Assembly (NCBI RefSeq): GCF_019457885.1
Contig: NZ_JAHZST010000013.1
Location: forward strand, 94,666 to 158,665
Length of the DNA stretch: 64,000 bases
Direction: 5' to 3'
From: Shewanella nanhaiensis
Lineage (GTDB): Bacteria > Pseudomonadota > Gammaproteobacteria > Enterobacterales > Shewanellaceae
Numbering within the stretch: the stretch's first letter is position 1; the number at the start of each line of letters is the position of its first letter. Below are positions 18,655-27,219 of the stretch, one piece after another. Made by a program: the position numbers and the translations under genes. Under the pieces are notes generated by a model. It made no database searches. It saw only the letters and a list, made by a program, of their open reading frames with translations, and had not been told where the DNA came from.

Positions 18655-19053
18655 GTGTTCTACAAACTCACAGTAAGCATAGCATTAGGCTTTTTTGTTT
18701 TTATTCTATGGGCCATCTATCAAGCAAATACAGGAAGCAGTAATCTGTTTTTTGATCTTATCCAACCCTTACCTTATGGCGACAAACTTGGCCACTTCGG
18801 ATTATTTGGATTACTCACCCTGCTTGCTAACTTAGCTTCCCGCTGTAGAACCCTTTCAATAGGAAGATTTAAGCTCTACTGGGGCAGCATAGCTGTTAGC
18901 CTGTTTGTTCTGATGGAGGAGCTAAGCCAAGGGCTGATACCCACAAGAACATTAGATATGATGGACTTAGCCGCCGATGCTCTTGGTATTACCCTCTTTA
19001 GCTTACTCACCTATTTTATCGCAACAAATACCAGAATAAGCCGAACAGATTAA
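18655..19053 (+). CDS. VanZ-like membrane protein
   Basis: 132 residues with four hydrophobic segments. The VanZ-like signatures are visible: GDKLGHFGLFGLL after the first loop, and EELSQ followed by RTLDMMDLAADALG before the last span. VanZ family proteins are inner-membrane proteins of uncertain function, in enterococci linked with low teicoplanin resistance. The start is a GTG at 18655 with AAGGATTTAGG upstream. It converges on rsmJ with only 8 bases between stop codons. Confidence 0.75.
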   Translation: MFYKLTVSIALGFFVFILWAIYQANTGSSNLFFDLIQPLPYGDKLGHFGLFGLLTLLANLASRCRTLSIGRFKLYWGSIAVSLFVLMEELSQGLIPTRTLDMMDLAADALGITLFSLLTYFIATNTRISRTD

Positions 19054-19061
19054 ACGGAAAC

Positions 19062-19850
19062 TTAAGCCGTCATCGCCGCTTTAACATAGACATCGAAGCG
19101 GTTTTTCTTGGTAGCGATCACCATGCTTGGCTTAATGCCATCTAAGTCTTCAGCATAATCGGGACGTTTTACGACGACTCGCTTACTGGCGAGCGCCATT
19201 GCAGGGGTGAGTAGGCCATCGGCATCGAGATCGGCGCCAACTAAAGATTGGAACACACGCATCTCTTTTTTAACTAAGGCAGATTTCTCGCGGTGGGGAT
19301 ACATGGGATCTAGATAGACCACGTCCACCTCTGTATTTGACGAGTGCGCTGCGTCTGCTAATGAATCAATGCTCGAGCCATGAAACAGGCTCATACGCTC
19401 ACGCATCCAGTCCCCAATTTCCGCATCTTCATAGGCGCGGCGCAGACCATCTTCTAGCAGAGCCGCCACCACTGGGTGACGCTCAACCATAGTGACCTTG
19501 CAACCTAAGCTCGCCAACACGAACGCATCGCGTCCAAGCCCTGCGGTGCCATCGACAACACTGGGGTTAACCCCCTGTTTAAGCCCAACCGCTTTCGCGA
19601 TAGATTGACCTCGACCGCCACCAAATTTGCGTCTGTGCGCCACGGCACCAGACACAAAATCGACCGAGATCCCTTTCAACTTAGGCTCATCTCGTTTTAT
19701 AAGAGTCAGAATATTATCTTCAAATACCAGTTCAAACTCAGCATTGGCATCATAAACAAGGTCCCAGCGCTCGCAAGCAGACTCGATAGTGGGATAATGG
19801 CGATTAAAGAAGATGCCATAACTGGTTTTAGTTTGATTAACTTGGGTCAC
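19062..19850 (-). CDS. rsmJ: 16S rRNA (guanine(1516)-N2)-methyltransferase RsmJ
   Basis: 262 residues, similar to E. coli RsmJ (250). The SAM motif SVVDGTAGLGRDAFVLASLG, the acidic ERHPVVAALL helix and the catalytic-loop VYLDPMYPHREKSALVKKEMR are diagnostic. It methylates G1516 of 16S rRNA. The start is GTG at 19850. In E. coli, as I recall, rsmJ lies directly behind prlC; here prlC is about 34 kb away and rlmJ is the divergent neighbour, indicating a rearranged neighbourhood. Confidence 0.92.
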   Translation of the reverse strand: MTQVNQTKTSYGIFFNRHYPTIESACERWDLVYDANAEFELVFEDNILTLIKRDEPKLKGISVDFVSGAVAHRRKFGGGRGQSIAKAVGLKQGVNPSVVDGTAGLGRDAFVLASLGCKVTMVERHPVVAALLEDGLRRAYEDAEIGDWMRERMSLFHGSSIDSLADAAHSSNTEVDVVYLDPMYPHREKSALVKKEMRVFQSLVGADLDADGLLTPAMALASKRVVVKRPDYAEDLDGIKPSMVIATKKNRFDVYVKAAMTA

Positions 19851-20046
19851 TGTGGCTCGATCTAGCGTGATTATCCCTCTATTATGCCAAAAGCTCCCTT
19901 CAGGAGATATATTTTAAAGCGTTTGGGTTATAATCCGTCAAATCAGGCAATATTTGCCGTACCCAAATTAATCTCGCAAAGCCAAGTTCAGTTATCCTTT
20001 AACGATATCCAGCTTATCGCTATGCCGAAACCCTTTAGGAATCATC

Positions 20047-20889
20047 ATGCTGAGTTATCGCCACGGTTACCATGCAGGCAATTATGCCGATGTATTAAAG
20101 CACTCTGTTTTACTGCAAGTGCTAAAACTGATGCATAAGAAACCAACCCCATTCGCCTATATCGATACTCACGCTGGCGCTGGCGGTTACGCGCTAACGG
20201 ATCAGTTTTCCCAAAAGACAGGTGAGTATTTAGAGGGCGTGGCTAAGTTATGGGGAAAAGAGGATCTGCCTGAGCCACTGGCTGAGTACATTGCGGATGT
20301 GGCTCACTTCAACCAAGGCAAGTCAGAACTCTCTTTCTATCCTGGCTCACCAGCATTTGTCGATATGAATCGCTATGAAAAAGAGCGCATGGTGCTCCAT
20401 GAACTTCACGGTGCTGATCATGCTCTGCTTGAGGAGCAGTTCACTGGTGACCGCCATATTCGCGTCGTCAAAGATGATGGCTTAAAAGGGTTAATCGCTG
20501 CGGTTCCTCCTCGCGAGCGACGCGGGGTTATCTTAGTTGACCCAAGTTATGAGATAAAAACTGATTATCAAGATGTGCCCAATGCAATTATCAAGGCCCA
20601 CAAGAAGTTTGCGACCGGGGTGTACATGCTTTGGTATCCGGTGGTTAACCGCGCACAAACAGAGGGTATGCTAAAAATTCTCGCTCAAAGCGGCATTAAA
20701 AATCAGCTTAGGATCGAACAAGCGATCAGAGCCGACAGCGACGAATTTGGTATGACTGCAGCGGGCTTGTGGATCATTAACCCACCTTGGCAGCTCGATA
20801 CTAAGGCAAGTGAGATACTTGAATATCTTTCACCTTTGTTAAATCAAGGCGGTGGCAAAACCACCATCAAGCAAGAAGTGCCTGAATAG
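20047..20889 (+). CDS. rlmJ: 23S rRNA (adenine(2030)-N6)-methyltransferase RlmJ
   Basis: 280 residues, the size of E. coli RlmJ. The N-terminus MLSYRHGYHAGNYADVLKH and the SAM-site IDTHAGAGGY are family signatures; the catalytic N6-adenine motif reads DPSYE where the classic form is DPPY. It methylates A2030 of 23S rRNA. ATG 20047 follows TTAGGAA. It is divergent from rsmJ, and a strong terminator follows the stop codon. Confidence 0.93.
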   Translation: MLSYRHGYHAGNYADVLKHSVLLQVLKLMHKKPTPFAYIDTHAGAGGYALTDQFSQKTGEYLEGVAKLWGKEDLPEPLAEYIADVAHFNQGKSELSFYPGSPAFVDMNRYEKERMVLHELHGADHALLEEQFTGDRHIRVVKDDGLKGLIAAVPPRERRGVILVDPSYEIKTDYQDVPNAIIKAHKKFATGVYMLWYPVVNRAQTEGMLKILAQSGIKNQLRIEQAIRADSDEFGMTAAGLWIINPPWQLDTKASEILEYLSPLLNQGGGKTTIKQEVPE

Positions 20890-20897
20890 TATTAACA

Positions 20898-20923
20898 AGC
20901 CAGCTTTAAGCTGGCTCTTTTTT
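20898..20923 (+). terminator. Terminator of rlmJ
   Basis: AGCCAGCTTTAAGCTGGCT (20898-20916) is a perfect stem followed by C and six T, directly behind the rlmJ stop codon. Confidence 0.85.
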
Positions 20924-20940
20924 CATCTAGAAATAAAGGC

Positions 20941-21312
20941 TTAAAATGCTTCACAGGGCGTGCCCTGATGAAAAATCATCTGCCAATTGTCTCCACTTTT
21001 TTTCCAAAGGGAGCTGCGCAGAGAGTAGCGTGTAATAAACTCATCGGGTTTAATCATGGACGCACGATAAAGCAGTTGAGCCAGATCCGGTGCTAACACC
21101 CTTAACTCAAAATCGGTAGCGCAAAACTCAGGACACCTCTCTTTAGGCAGCCTCATCAATACCTCCTCCTTGCCAAAGCGAATACCTGAGCCACCAAACT
21201 CTAAAAAATCATCGTGGATCAATCTAGCAAGCTCCTCTGCCGAAGATCTGACTTCAGACTTAAGCAGATAAAGTTCAAGCTCTATAAGTTGTTGCTTCAA
21301 ACCAGTTAGCAT
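20941..21312 (-). CDS. DUF4440 / SnoaL-like (NTF2 fold) protein
   Basis: 123 residues. The pattern of an N-terminal helix (LIELELYLLKSEVR), DFLEFGGSGIRFGKEEV, a central sheet and the ending WKKSGDNWQMIFHQGTP is that of DUF4440 NTF2-like proteins. These small cytoplasmic proteins bind small ligands or act as enzymes; no specific function is known for this type. It stands alone between convergent rlmJ and the LysR gene on its own strand. Confidence 0.7.
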   Translation of the reverse strand: MLTGLKQQLIELELYLLKSEVRSSAEELARLIHDDFLEFGGSGIRFGKEEVLMRLPKERCPEFCATDFELRVLAPDLAQLLYRASMIKPDEFITRYSLRSSLWKKSGDNWQMIFHQGTPCEAF

Positions 21313-21361
21313 ACTTTCACCTTATCACCCCCCTAATCTCTGTTTCTACTTCCAATCTTCT

Positions 21362-22279
21362 TTAAGGGGATTCCGACTTGTTACTGTAATTATTCACTTT
21401 ATTCTTAAACATGGACTCAATTTCTAAAAAGATCCACTCCATTACAGGGCCATAAGCTTGATCCCGCCGATTAACGACGCCTATTTCAACCAGTAATGGA
21501 GAGGGAATATGCTCAGTTGATAGAGTCACGATATCATCTGAATACCACTCACTATCGGCGATATGTTCAGGAACCAGTGCCCAACCTACTCCACGAATAA
21601 CCAGAGCCGTCATATAGTAGTAACTGTCGATATACCAATGGTTAGCGGCGAGTGATTTTGCCTGCTTATCCCCCATTCGATCACGGATCACTAGCTGTCG
21701 GTGCTGATTTAACTCTTTAATTTTAGGTGCCGGGTACTGAGCAAGAGGATGATTTACCGATACAATCAAAGACTGCTTAAACTGGCCGATGGACATAAAC
21801 TCCAACGATTCAGGCAGTTCGTTGCGAGAGTGAAATAAGATGCCCATATCGGCTTTTCCCTCATCAACCCACAAGCCGATATCATCTTGTGAACCATTGA
21901 TGATAGTGAGTTTTAGCAGCGGAAATTTTATCGATACCTGCTCAAACAGAGACTCAAATGCATTGATCGGCACCGCCTCATCCATGGCAACTGTCAGGCT
22001 TATCTCCTGCCCCGTTGATAGCGTCATGGCGCGAGACTCAAGACGCTGGCACTGCTGCAGTACAGCTTGGGCTTCAATAAACATATCTTCACCGCAAGGG
22101 GTCAAAACAGGGAGTCTGGCACTGCGATCAAACAGCTCAAAACCTAGATCATCTTCAAGGTGACCAATGGCTGTGCTAATTCGTGACTGTGCTCTCCCCA
22201 GCTTTCTTGCTGCTGCTGAGAACGAACCATATTTAACAGATAGAACAAAAGCTTCCAGCTGATACAAACTCCAATTCAC
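21362..22279 (-). CDS. LysR-family transcriptional regulator
   Basis: 305 residues. The N-terminal winged helix-turn-helix (LEAFVLSVKYGSFSAAARKL, SRISTAIGHLEDDLG, LFDRSARLPVLTPCG) is typical LysR, followed by a periplasmic-binding-protein-like effector domain. It is divergent from the MATE transporter with 127 bases between starts, so it probably controls that gene and itself. The effector is unknown. Confidence 0.85.
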   Translation of the reverse strand: MNWSLYQLEAFVLSVKYGSFSAAARKLGRAQSRISTAIGHLEDDLGFELFDRSARLPVLTPCGEDMFIEAQAVLQQCQRLESRAMTLSTGQEISLTVAMDEAVPINAFESLFEQVSIKFPLLKLTIINGSQDDIGLWVDEGKADMGILFHSRNELPESLEFMSIGQFKQSLIVSVNHPLAQYPAPKIKELNQHRQLVIRDRMGDKQAKSLAANHWYIDSYYYMTALVIRGVGWALVPEHIADSEWYSDDIVTLSTEHIPSPLLVEIGVVNRRDQAYGPVMEWIFLEIESMFKNKVNNYSNKSESP

Positions 22280-22406
22280 TCTACTCCCCCTATCACTATC
22301 ATTACCAATCCCTAAACTACCTATCCGATAAGCGGATACTAACTAACTTATTCAATCCGAAATTTGAAGATACTCTATCGCTACCCATTAATACCAGTAG
22401 AAACTC

Positions 22407-23801
22407 ATGCACAGCTATCAATCACCATCAGATCAGACACCAAGCTCAATCAGCCGAACATTTTGGCGTTACGCCATCCCTTCGGTTGCGGCGATGCTGG
22501 TCAATGGTCTATATCAAATTGTTGATGGTATTTTTATTGGCCAGTACGTTGGATACCAAGGGCTAGCAGGTATTAACATGGCTTGGCCTATCATCTATAT
22601 TTTCGCTGGTATTGGTCTAATGATAGGCATGGGCTCAGGCAGCTTACTCTCCATCAATCGCGGTGAGAATAGCCTAACTGCCGATGAAAAAAACTCAGTA
22701 TCAACCAAAGTAAACAGCACCTTAGCCAGCGCTCTTCTGCTCGTTATTGGCTTTGGGTTAATCGGCTCTATCATATTAAATTTTAGTGTCGACACCCTAT
22801 TGCTCATGCAAGGCGGTAGCGGGCAAACCCTACTGATGGCGCAGCAATATACCACTCCCTTTACTTGGTCTTTAGTATTTACGATTCTCGCAGCTGCGAT
22901 CCCCATTCTGGTTCGCAATGATGAAAGCCCCAATATCGCCACCGGCCTGATGGTCATGGGCGCATGCTTAAATATCGTGCTCGATTATCTGCTGATAGTG
23001 CAATTTAATATGGCACTTCATGGCGCAGCCATCGCCACTATTTCGGCCCAGATATCTGTGTCTATTTTAGGGATAGGCTACTTTATCTCATCAAAAACAG
23101 ACTTCAAATTTAACGCCTCTGCATTCATTTTTAGTCCAAAACTAGCCGGACAGATCATGATATTGGGCGCCTCAAGTTTTGTCATGTACCTGTATACCAG
23201 CTTCGTGTTTGCGCTCCACAACCGGCTATTTATGGAGTATGGATCTTCATTAACCGTCGGGGCATTTGCGATTGTTGGTTATCTAATGGTGCTCTACTAC
23301 TTTGTCGCAGAGGGACTCGGTGAGGGGATGCAACCTCCCGTCAGTTTCTTTTTCGGCGCAAGGGAGCCCAAAAACATCAAACGTATGTTTCAGCTTGCCG
23401 CTAAGGTCTCAATCTCTGCGGGCCTGCTTTGGGTGCTGATTTTAAACCTGTTTCCCGAGGCCATTATTGGGCTGTTTAACAGTGAAGATAGCGCCTTGAT
23501 GACAGAGACAATAATTGGTATTCAACTGCATCTATTTGCGATGTTTCTCGATGGGTTTGTGGTGCTGGCGATCATGTATTTTATGGCCGTAAACCAAGGT
23601 GGGAGGTCCCTGTGGATATCTGTTGGTAATATGGTGGTTCAACTGCCCTTCCTCTTTATCCTTCCTAAGGTATTTGGGATAAATGGAGTATGGTTGGCGA
23701 TGCCGGTATCTAACTTAGTGATTTTTGCCGTTGTCGCCCCTATGGTCTGGAGACATCTTAACTCAGCCATAGAGTCAGATAGGGAGTTGAGTACAGCTTA
23801 A
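22407..23801 (+). CDS. MATE-family efflux transporter
   Basis: 464 residues with twelve predicted membrane spans in two homologous halves. The N-terminal PSVAAMLVNGLYQIVDGIFIG and the ILGASSFVMYLYTSFVFALHN start of the second half are typical of the MepA-like branch of MATE exporters, which expel cationic drugs in exchange for sodium or protons. It is divergent from a LysR regulator. The ribosome site before ATG 22407 is weak. Confidence 0.87.
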   Translation: MHSYQSPSDQTPSSISRTFWRYAIPSVAAMLVNGLYQIVDGIFIGQYVGYQGLAGINMAWPIIYIFAGIGLMIGMGSGSLLSINRGENSLTADEKNSVSTKVNSTLASALLLVIGFGLIGSIILNFSVDTLLLMQGGSGQTLLMAQQYTTPFTWSLVFTILAAAIPILVRNDESPNIATGLMVMGACLNIVLDYLLIVQFNMALHGAAIATISAQISVSILGIGYFISSKTDFKFNASAFIFSPKLAGQIMILGASSFVMYLYTSFVFALHNRLFMEYGSSLTVGAFAIVGYLMVLYYFVAEGLGEGMQPPVSFFFGAREPKNIKRMFQLAAKVSISAGLLWVLILNLFPEAIIGLFNSEDSALMTETIIGIQLHLFAMFLDGFVVLAIMYFMAVNQGGRSLWISVGNMVVQLPFLFILPKVFGINGVWLAMPVSNLVIFAVVAPMVWRHLNSAIESDRELSTA

Positions 23802-23845
23802 TGCCGCCTATTTTAAAGCTAGATCACGCTCTGCCCACACTGAGA

Positions 23846-24745
23846 TCACCCTAAGCTCTGATAACGCTTTAGCAGTATTTTAACTCGCTCAACATACGCT
23901 ATGGTCTCAGGATATGGTGGGATCCCTTTATGCTCGGTGACCCTTGTTGGGCCTGCGTTATAAGCCGCACAGGCTAGCTCGATATCCCCATCGAAGCGTT
24001 TAAGCATCTTAGCTAAATACCGAGCTCCACCATCAATATTTTGCTCAGGTTTAAAAGCATTTTTGACCCCAAGCTCCTTTGCAGTTTCCGGCATTAACTG
24101 CATCAAGCCCATGGCACCAGTTTTGGAGATAGCATAGACATTAAAGGCAGACTCAGCATGGATAACAGCGCGGATTAAAGCGGGTTCAACTTGATGGTTT
24201 CTCGCCGCAAGTTGAATAAGATCATCGAAACGCTTCGAATAAAGCGGCATCTTTTTCCAATCAAGATCTGAGTCTGGTCGACAGGCGTAACAATCATAAA
24301 GAATCACCTGATACTCGCTCGCACCTGGGGCGTGGTCGGTAAACACGGCCACACCATTCTCATCCTGATACTGATAAACTTTCACTCGATCATCAGAAGT
24401 CGTCTCAAGGCGGTACTGCTTTCCAGCACTGGAGTTATCCAGCACATGGCGTGATGATACAGCTTGAGCTCTCTTTTCAGGCCTAGGGGCCACTGCTGAG
24501 CGATTAAGGGAGGTTGAGGAGCTGTTGATGATCTGAGCACTGCTGTTATCTAACATTTTGATGCCAACAGATTCAGAGGCTAGCTCATTAACTTGCCCCG
24601 TCACAACTAAACCACTCTCTGAGCGGCTCGCTTTATAGTGAGGCTTATCTGCAGCTTGCGTAGAGAGAGAATGTAGGGTGACTAGACAAACAAAGAGTAT
24701 CTGCATCCCCCTAAACAGGCTTATCTCTCTATATGCTAATATCAT
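23846..24745 (-). CDS. Lytic transglycosylase (SLT domain) with N-terminal DUF4124 segment
   Basis: 299 residues. A signal peptide precedes a low-complexity region, then a DUF4124-like stretch (VYQYQDENGVAVFTDHAP, ~123-140), a CYAC pair and the SLT domain (~175-295). The catalytic glutamate is E198 in IHAESAFN, with GAMGLMQLMPETA and CAAYNAGP following. It would cleave peptidoglycan glycan strands in the periplasm. The start codon directly abuts the stop of the upstream DUF3137 gene, so the lemA operon continues into it; an internal ATG 13 codons later would give a cleaner signal peptide. Confidence 0.85.
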   Translation of the reverse strand: MILAYREISLFRGMQILFVCLVTLHSLSTQAADKPHYKASRSESGLVVTGQVNELASESVGIKMLDNSSAQIINSSSTSLNRSAVAPRPEKRAQAVSSRHVLDNSSAGKQYRLETTSDDRVKVYQYQDENGVAVFTDHAPGASEYQVILYDCYACRPDSDLDWKKMPLYSKRFDDLIQLAARNHQVEPALIRAVIHAESAFNVYAISKTGAMGLMQLMPETAKELGVKNAFKPEQNIDGGARYLAKMLKRFDGDIELACAAYNAGPTRVTEHKGIPPYPETIAYVERVKILLKRYQSLG

Positions 24746-25756
24746 CTATAGGCCCGTATATTCATCGAGTTTGAGTACTTCAATCATAGCAAATAACTGA
24801 CGCATCTCTTTGTTAATCTGACTGAACTCATACTCAAAGGTGGCGCCATGAAAGATGGAGCCTAGCTCAAACCTATCCTCACTGCTTGCCAACATGATAA
24901 GTAACTTATCATCATAAAATGCGCACTGTATCTTGCCACTGAAGCAGCTAGCCAACTCCTGAAGCCGCTCCATAAAGGTCACCGTCAACAGATACCTAGC
25001 TTCAATTTGATCTGAAGAGAACACATCAAACTGCTTCTCAAACCTAACATCTTCAAGTTTTACTCGAGAGAGGCTTTTAAAAGAATCCGAAAGGAAGTTG
25101 ATCAATCCTCCCCGAGTTTTCACCACCACAGTATGACCAGTAAAAGGTTTATGACAGCTCAACTGCACCATCACCCCATTGAATACAGTTTGTGTCTCAC
25201 TACGTTTATCCCGCTTCACCTCTTTGGTTAGCTCAAGCTCATTAATAGCTATCTCTACCCCTTTATAAGTTCCCTGAACATAATCCTCAAAACTCGCATT
25301 ATCATAACTGGGGAGTAGCTTAGAGCGTTTTAACGCCGAGAGGCTCATTTGGTGGGTAGAACTAAAGATAAAATCATCACCGAAATAGCGAAATATCTTA
25401 GGGAAGACTCGCTCTTTTACATCGGATTTATAACGTGAAACCGGTCGTGAGGACCACCAGATTAAGGGGATAAGAGGAAGAAGAAAAAACGGCCAAGGAA
25501 GCCCTAACCTCTGTTGGTTATCGATAAGCACCGAAACAGTAAAGATACCAACAAATATAGCCAAGCTCATATACAGTCGCTGTCTAAGGGCCTTTAAACT
25601 AGCAACACGGCGATTCTCAAATTTACGGGTTAATGGCTCAATATGTTCATCATAGTGAGCCTGCAGCGAGGTTAATTCATCACCGACAGCAACGAGAGGT
25701 TTAGACTGACGTTTAGGCTTAATCGGCGCCCCAAAAATAAAACTAACAATATTCAT
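24746..25756 (-). CDS. DUF3137 membrane protein, partner of LemA
   Basis: 336 residues. A charged N-terminal part with coiled-coil character (LQAHYDEHIEPLTRKFENRR) is followed by two close membrane spans at about 65-105 and a large soluble domain containing the GVMVQLSCHKPFTGHTVVV strand region typical of DUF3137. Such genes are commonly found next to lemA; their function is unknown. It lies 41 bases downstream of lemA and abuts the transglycosylase gene. Confidence 0.72.
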   Translation of the reverse strand: MNIVSFIFGAPIKPKRQSKPLVAVGDELTSLQAHYDEHIEPLTRKFENRRVASLKALRQRLYMSLAIFVGIFTVSVLIDNQQRLGLPWPFFLLPLIPLIWWSSRPVSRYKSDVKERVFPKIFRYFGDDFIFSSTHQMSLSALKRSKLLPSYDNASFEDYVQGTYKGVEIAINELELTKEVKRDKRSETQTVFNGVMVQLSCHKPFTGHTVVVKTRGGLINFLSDSFKSLSRVKLEDVRFEKQFDVFSSDQIEARYLLTVTFMERLQELASCFSGKIQCAFYDDKLLIMLASSEDRFELGSIFHGATFEYEFSQINKEMRQLFAMIEVLKLDEYTGL

Positions 25757-25797
25757 TTAAACTCAGTGAAGCTTACGGCCAAGGGCCGCAATTAAGA

Positions 25798-26367
25798 TTA
25801 ATTCAAGAAATCTGCGGCATTAACTGGCGCTTTAGCGGCTTCATCGGCCTCATAAAAAGGCATCACCTTAATATTCGCCATCGAAGCGATAATTGAACCG
25901 GGGAAGATCTCCACCGCATTATTCAACTCTGTCACCGAGGCATTATAGAAACGACGCGCTGCTGAGATATGCGCCTCAACCTCATTATAGGTCTGCATCG
26001 CCTGAAGCATGGTATTGTCAGACTTAAGCTCAGGATAGTTTTCTACCGTTACCATCAACTGCCCCATCTTGCTATTAAGGCGTTCAGCAGCCGCCAGATG
26101 TTGCTTAATCTCCGTGGCATCACTGTTGTCATAACTATTAGTAACTTGGGCTCTTAACTCTGTGATCTCAGTAAGAAGTGATTTCTCATGATCCATAAAC
26201 TTCTTAGCGATCGTTAAAATATTAGGAACGACATTAGCCCTTTTCTTCAGTTGTACATCTATGCCTGACAGTGCCTCACGCCCGGCATTGCGCTTTTTGA
26301 CCAAGCTGACATACCAAAGGTAGGCAATAATCACGACCAGACCTAAACCTAATAACACTCCATCCAT
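25798..26367 (-). CDS. lemA: LemA family protein
   Basis: 189 residues. One N-terminal membrane span (LLGLGLVVIIAYLWYVSLV) is followed by the helical LemA domain with the signature VQLKKRANVVPNILTIAKKFMDHE, the YPELKSDNTM segment and the VEIFPGSIIA region before the end. LemA proteins have an outside N-terminus and a cytoplasmic helical bundle; the role is not established. It is first in a lemA-DUF3137-transglycosylase operon. Confidence 0.88.
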   Translation of the reverse strand: MDGVLLGLGLVVIIAYLWYVSLVKKRNAGREALSGIDVQLKKRANVVPNILTIAKKFMDHEKSLLTEITELRAQVTNSYDNSDATEIKQHLAAAERLNSKMGQLMVTVENYPELKSDNTMLQAMQTYNEVEAHISAARRFYNASVTELNNAVEIFPGSIIASMANIKVMPFYEADEAAKAPVNAADFLN

Positions 26368-26797
26368 ACTATGTCCTTATTGTTCTTTATTGCTTTTATT
26401 TTTTTTATCCAGATCTTCAATCTTTATCGAGCCACAACCCACTACCATCACCTATTTTTCCCACTATTTCCAGCGATTTATCAACTAGAAAAACCGAATT
26501 AAAGAGGGTGCTAATTGTGCATATTTCAAAATAGTCAGACTAAAAAAGCCTTTCTAGGTTAGTTAAACCCGAATAAACGAACCCGATAAAGTTAAATCAG
26601 TAATTAATGCCTTTAATTACGATTTAAAATAAATTATTAAGCAAGAAATAGTGTAACCCTTTGTTAACAGTAATACTAAACAAAAAGTAGAAACGGTAAA
26701 AAATAACCACCACCTCAAAAAAAGCCAAGTTCACAGTGCTTAAAGCCTAACTAAAGCTAAGATAATCCTTATTAGAGGGGGATTGTATACTCAATAA

Positions 26798-26929
26798 CAA
26801 AATAGTTTTCGCTTCTGTATCATTATTCAGCAGTCGTACAGGCAATAACGCTTAATATCTCTCTATCCCACCAAGGACGCTTATTAATCGTGTCTTACTT
26901 AGGCCTCTATCCCAGAGGCCATTTTTTTT
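26798..26929 (+). ncRNA. Candidate small RNA ending at a strong intrinsic terminator
   Basis: A TATACT -10-like box (26786-26791) predicts a start near 26798, and the transcript would end in the GGCCTCT/AGAGGCC hairpin with eight T. The roughly 130-base stretch has no ATG on this strand, so a protein is unlikely. The -35 region is poor, and I recognise no known small-RNA family, so the 5' end is a guess. Confidence 0.35.
26902..26929 (+). terminator. Strong intrinsic terminator without an upstream gene
   Basis: GGCCTCT (26902-26908) pairs perfectly with AGAGGCC (26914-26920), loop ATCCC, followed by A and eight T. Confidence 0.8.
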
Positions 26930-27117
26930 ATCCGCTAAACGATAAGCACAAACTAAATCCAGCCTAAAATACTGGTAACGTCATAATTAAATTATGACTA
27001 ACTTGAATATCTCATTCAGTCTCGGTTCAGACAGTTATCGTTATATTAGACTCAACCAAATAATTAGCTTTTAGATAATATCTAGAGGTTAATTGCATCA
27101 CCATCATCCCCTTTTTT

Positions 27118-27154
27118 GGGCTCATGCTTCTACCTGCATGGGTCCATTTTTTTT
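27118..27154 (+). terminator. Second intrinsic terminator without an upstream gene
   Basis: GGGCTCATGC (27118-27127) pairs over ten positions with GCATGGGTCC (27136-27145), including two G-U pairs, followed by A and eight T. It points rightward into the 3' end of the minus-strand acylase gene. Confidence 0.7.
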
Positions 27155-27166
27155 GCCTAAAAATCG

Positions 27167-27197
27167 AAAAAAAGGGCGCACTCTGCAGAGTACGCCC
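27167..27197 (-). terminator. Terminator of the acylase gene
   Basis: GGGCGCACTCT and AGAGTACGCCC form a stem with one C-A mismatch (27174-27197), followed on the minus strand by a run of seven T. Confidence 0.8.
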
Positions 27198-27219
27198 TAT
27201 AAACACCAACAAGCTTGAT

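Larger units (their letters stand above)
26368..27219. other. Long gene-free region with two plus-strand terminators
   Basis: About 850 bases without a supportable protein gene. The left 400 bases are AT-rich and must contain the lemA promoter. Two intrinsic terminators oriented to the right (26902-26929 and 27118-27154) have no plus-strand gene in front of them, which suggests short RNAs. The right end holds the acylase terminator. Confidence 0.6.

Noticed and set aside
27093..27154. Histidine-operon-like attenuator (CAT CAC CAT CAT followed by a terminator)
   Set aside because: The frame could start only at TTG because TAA lies directly before it, there are just four His codons, and no his gene or any plus-strand operon follows.
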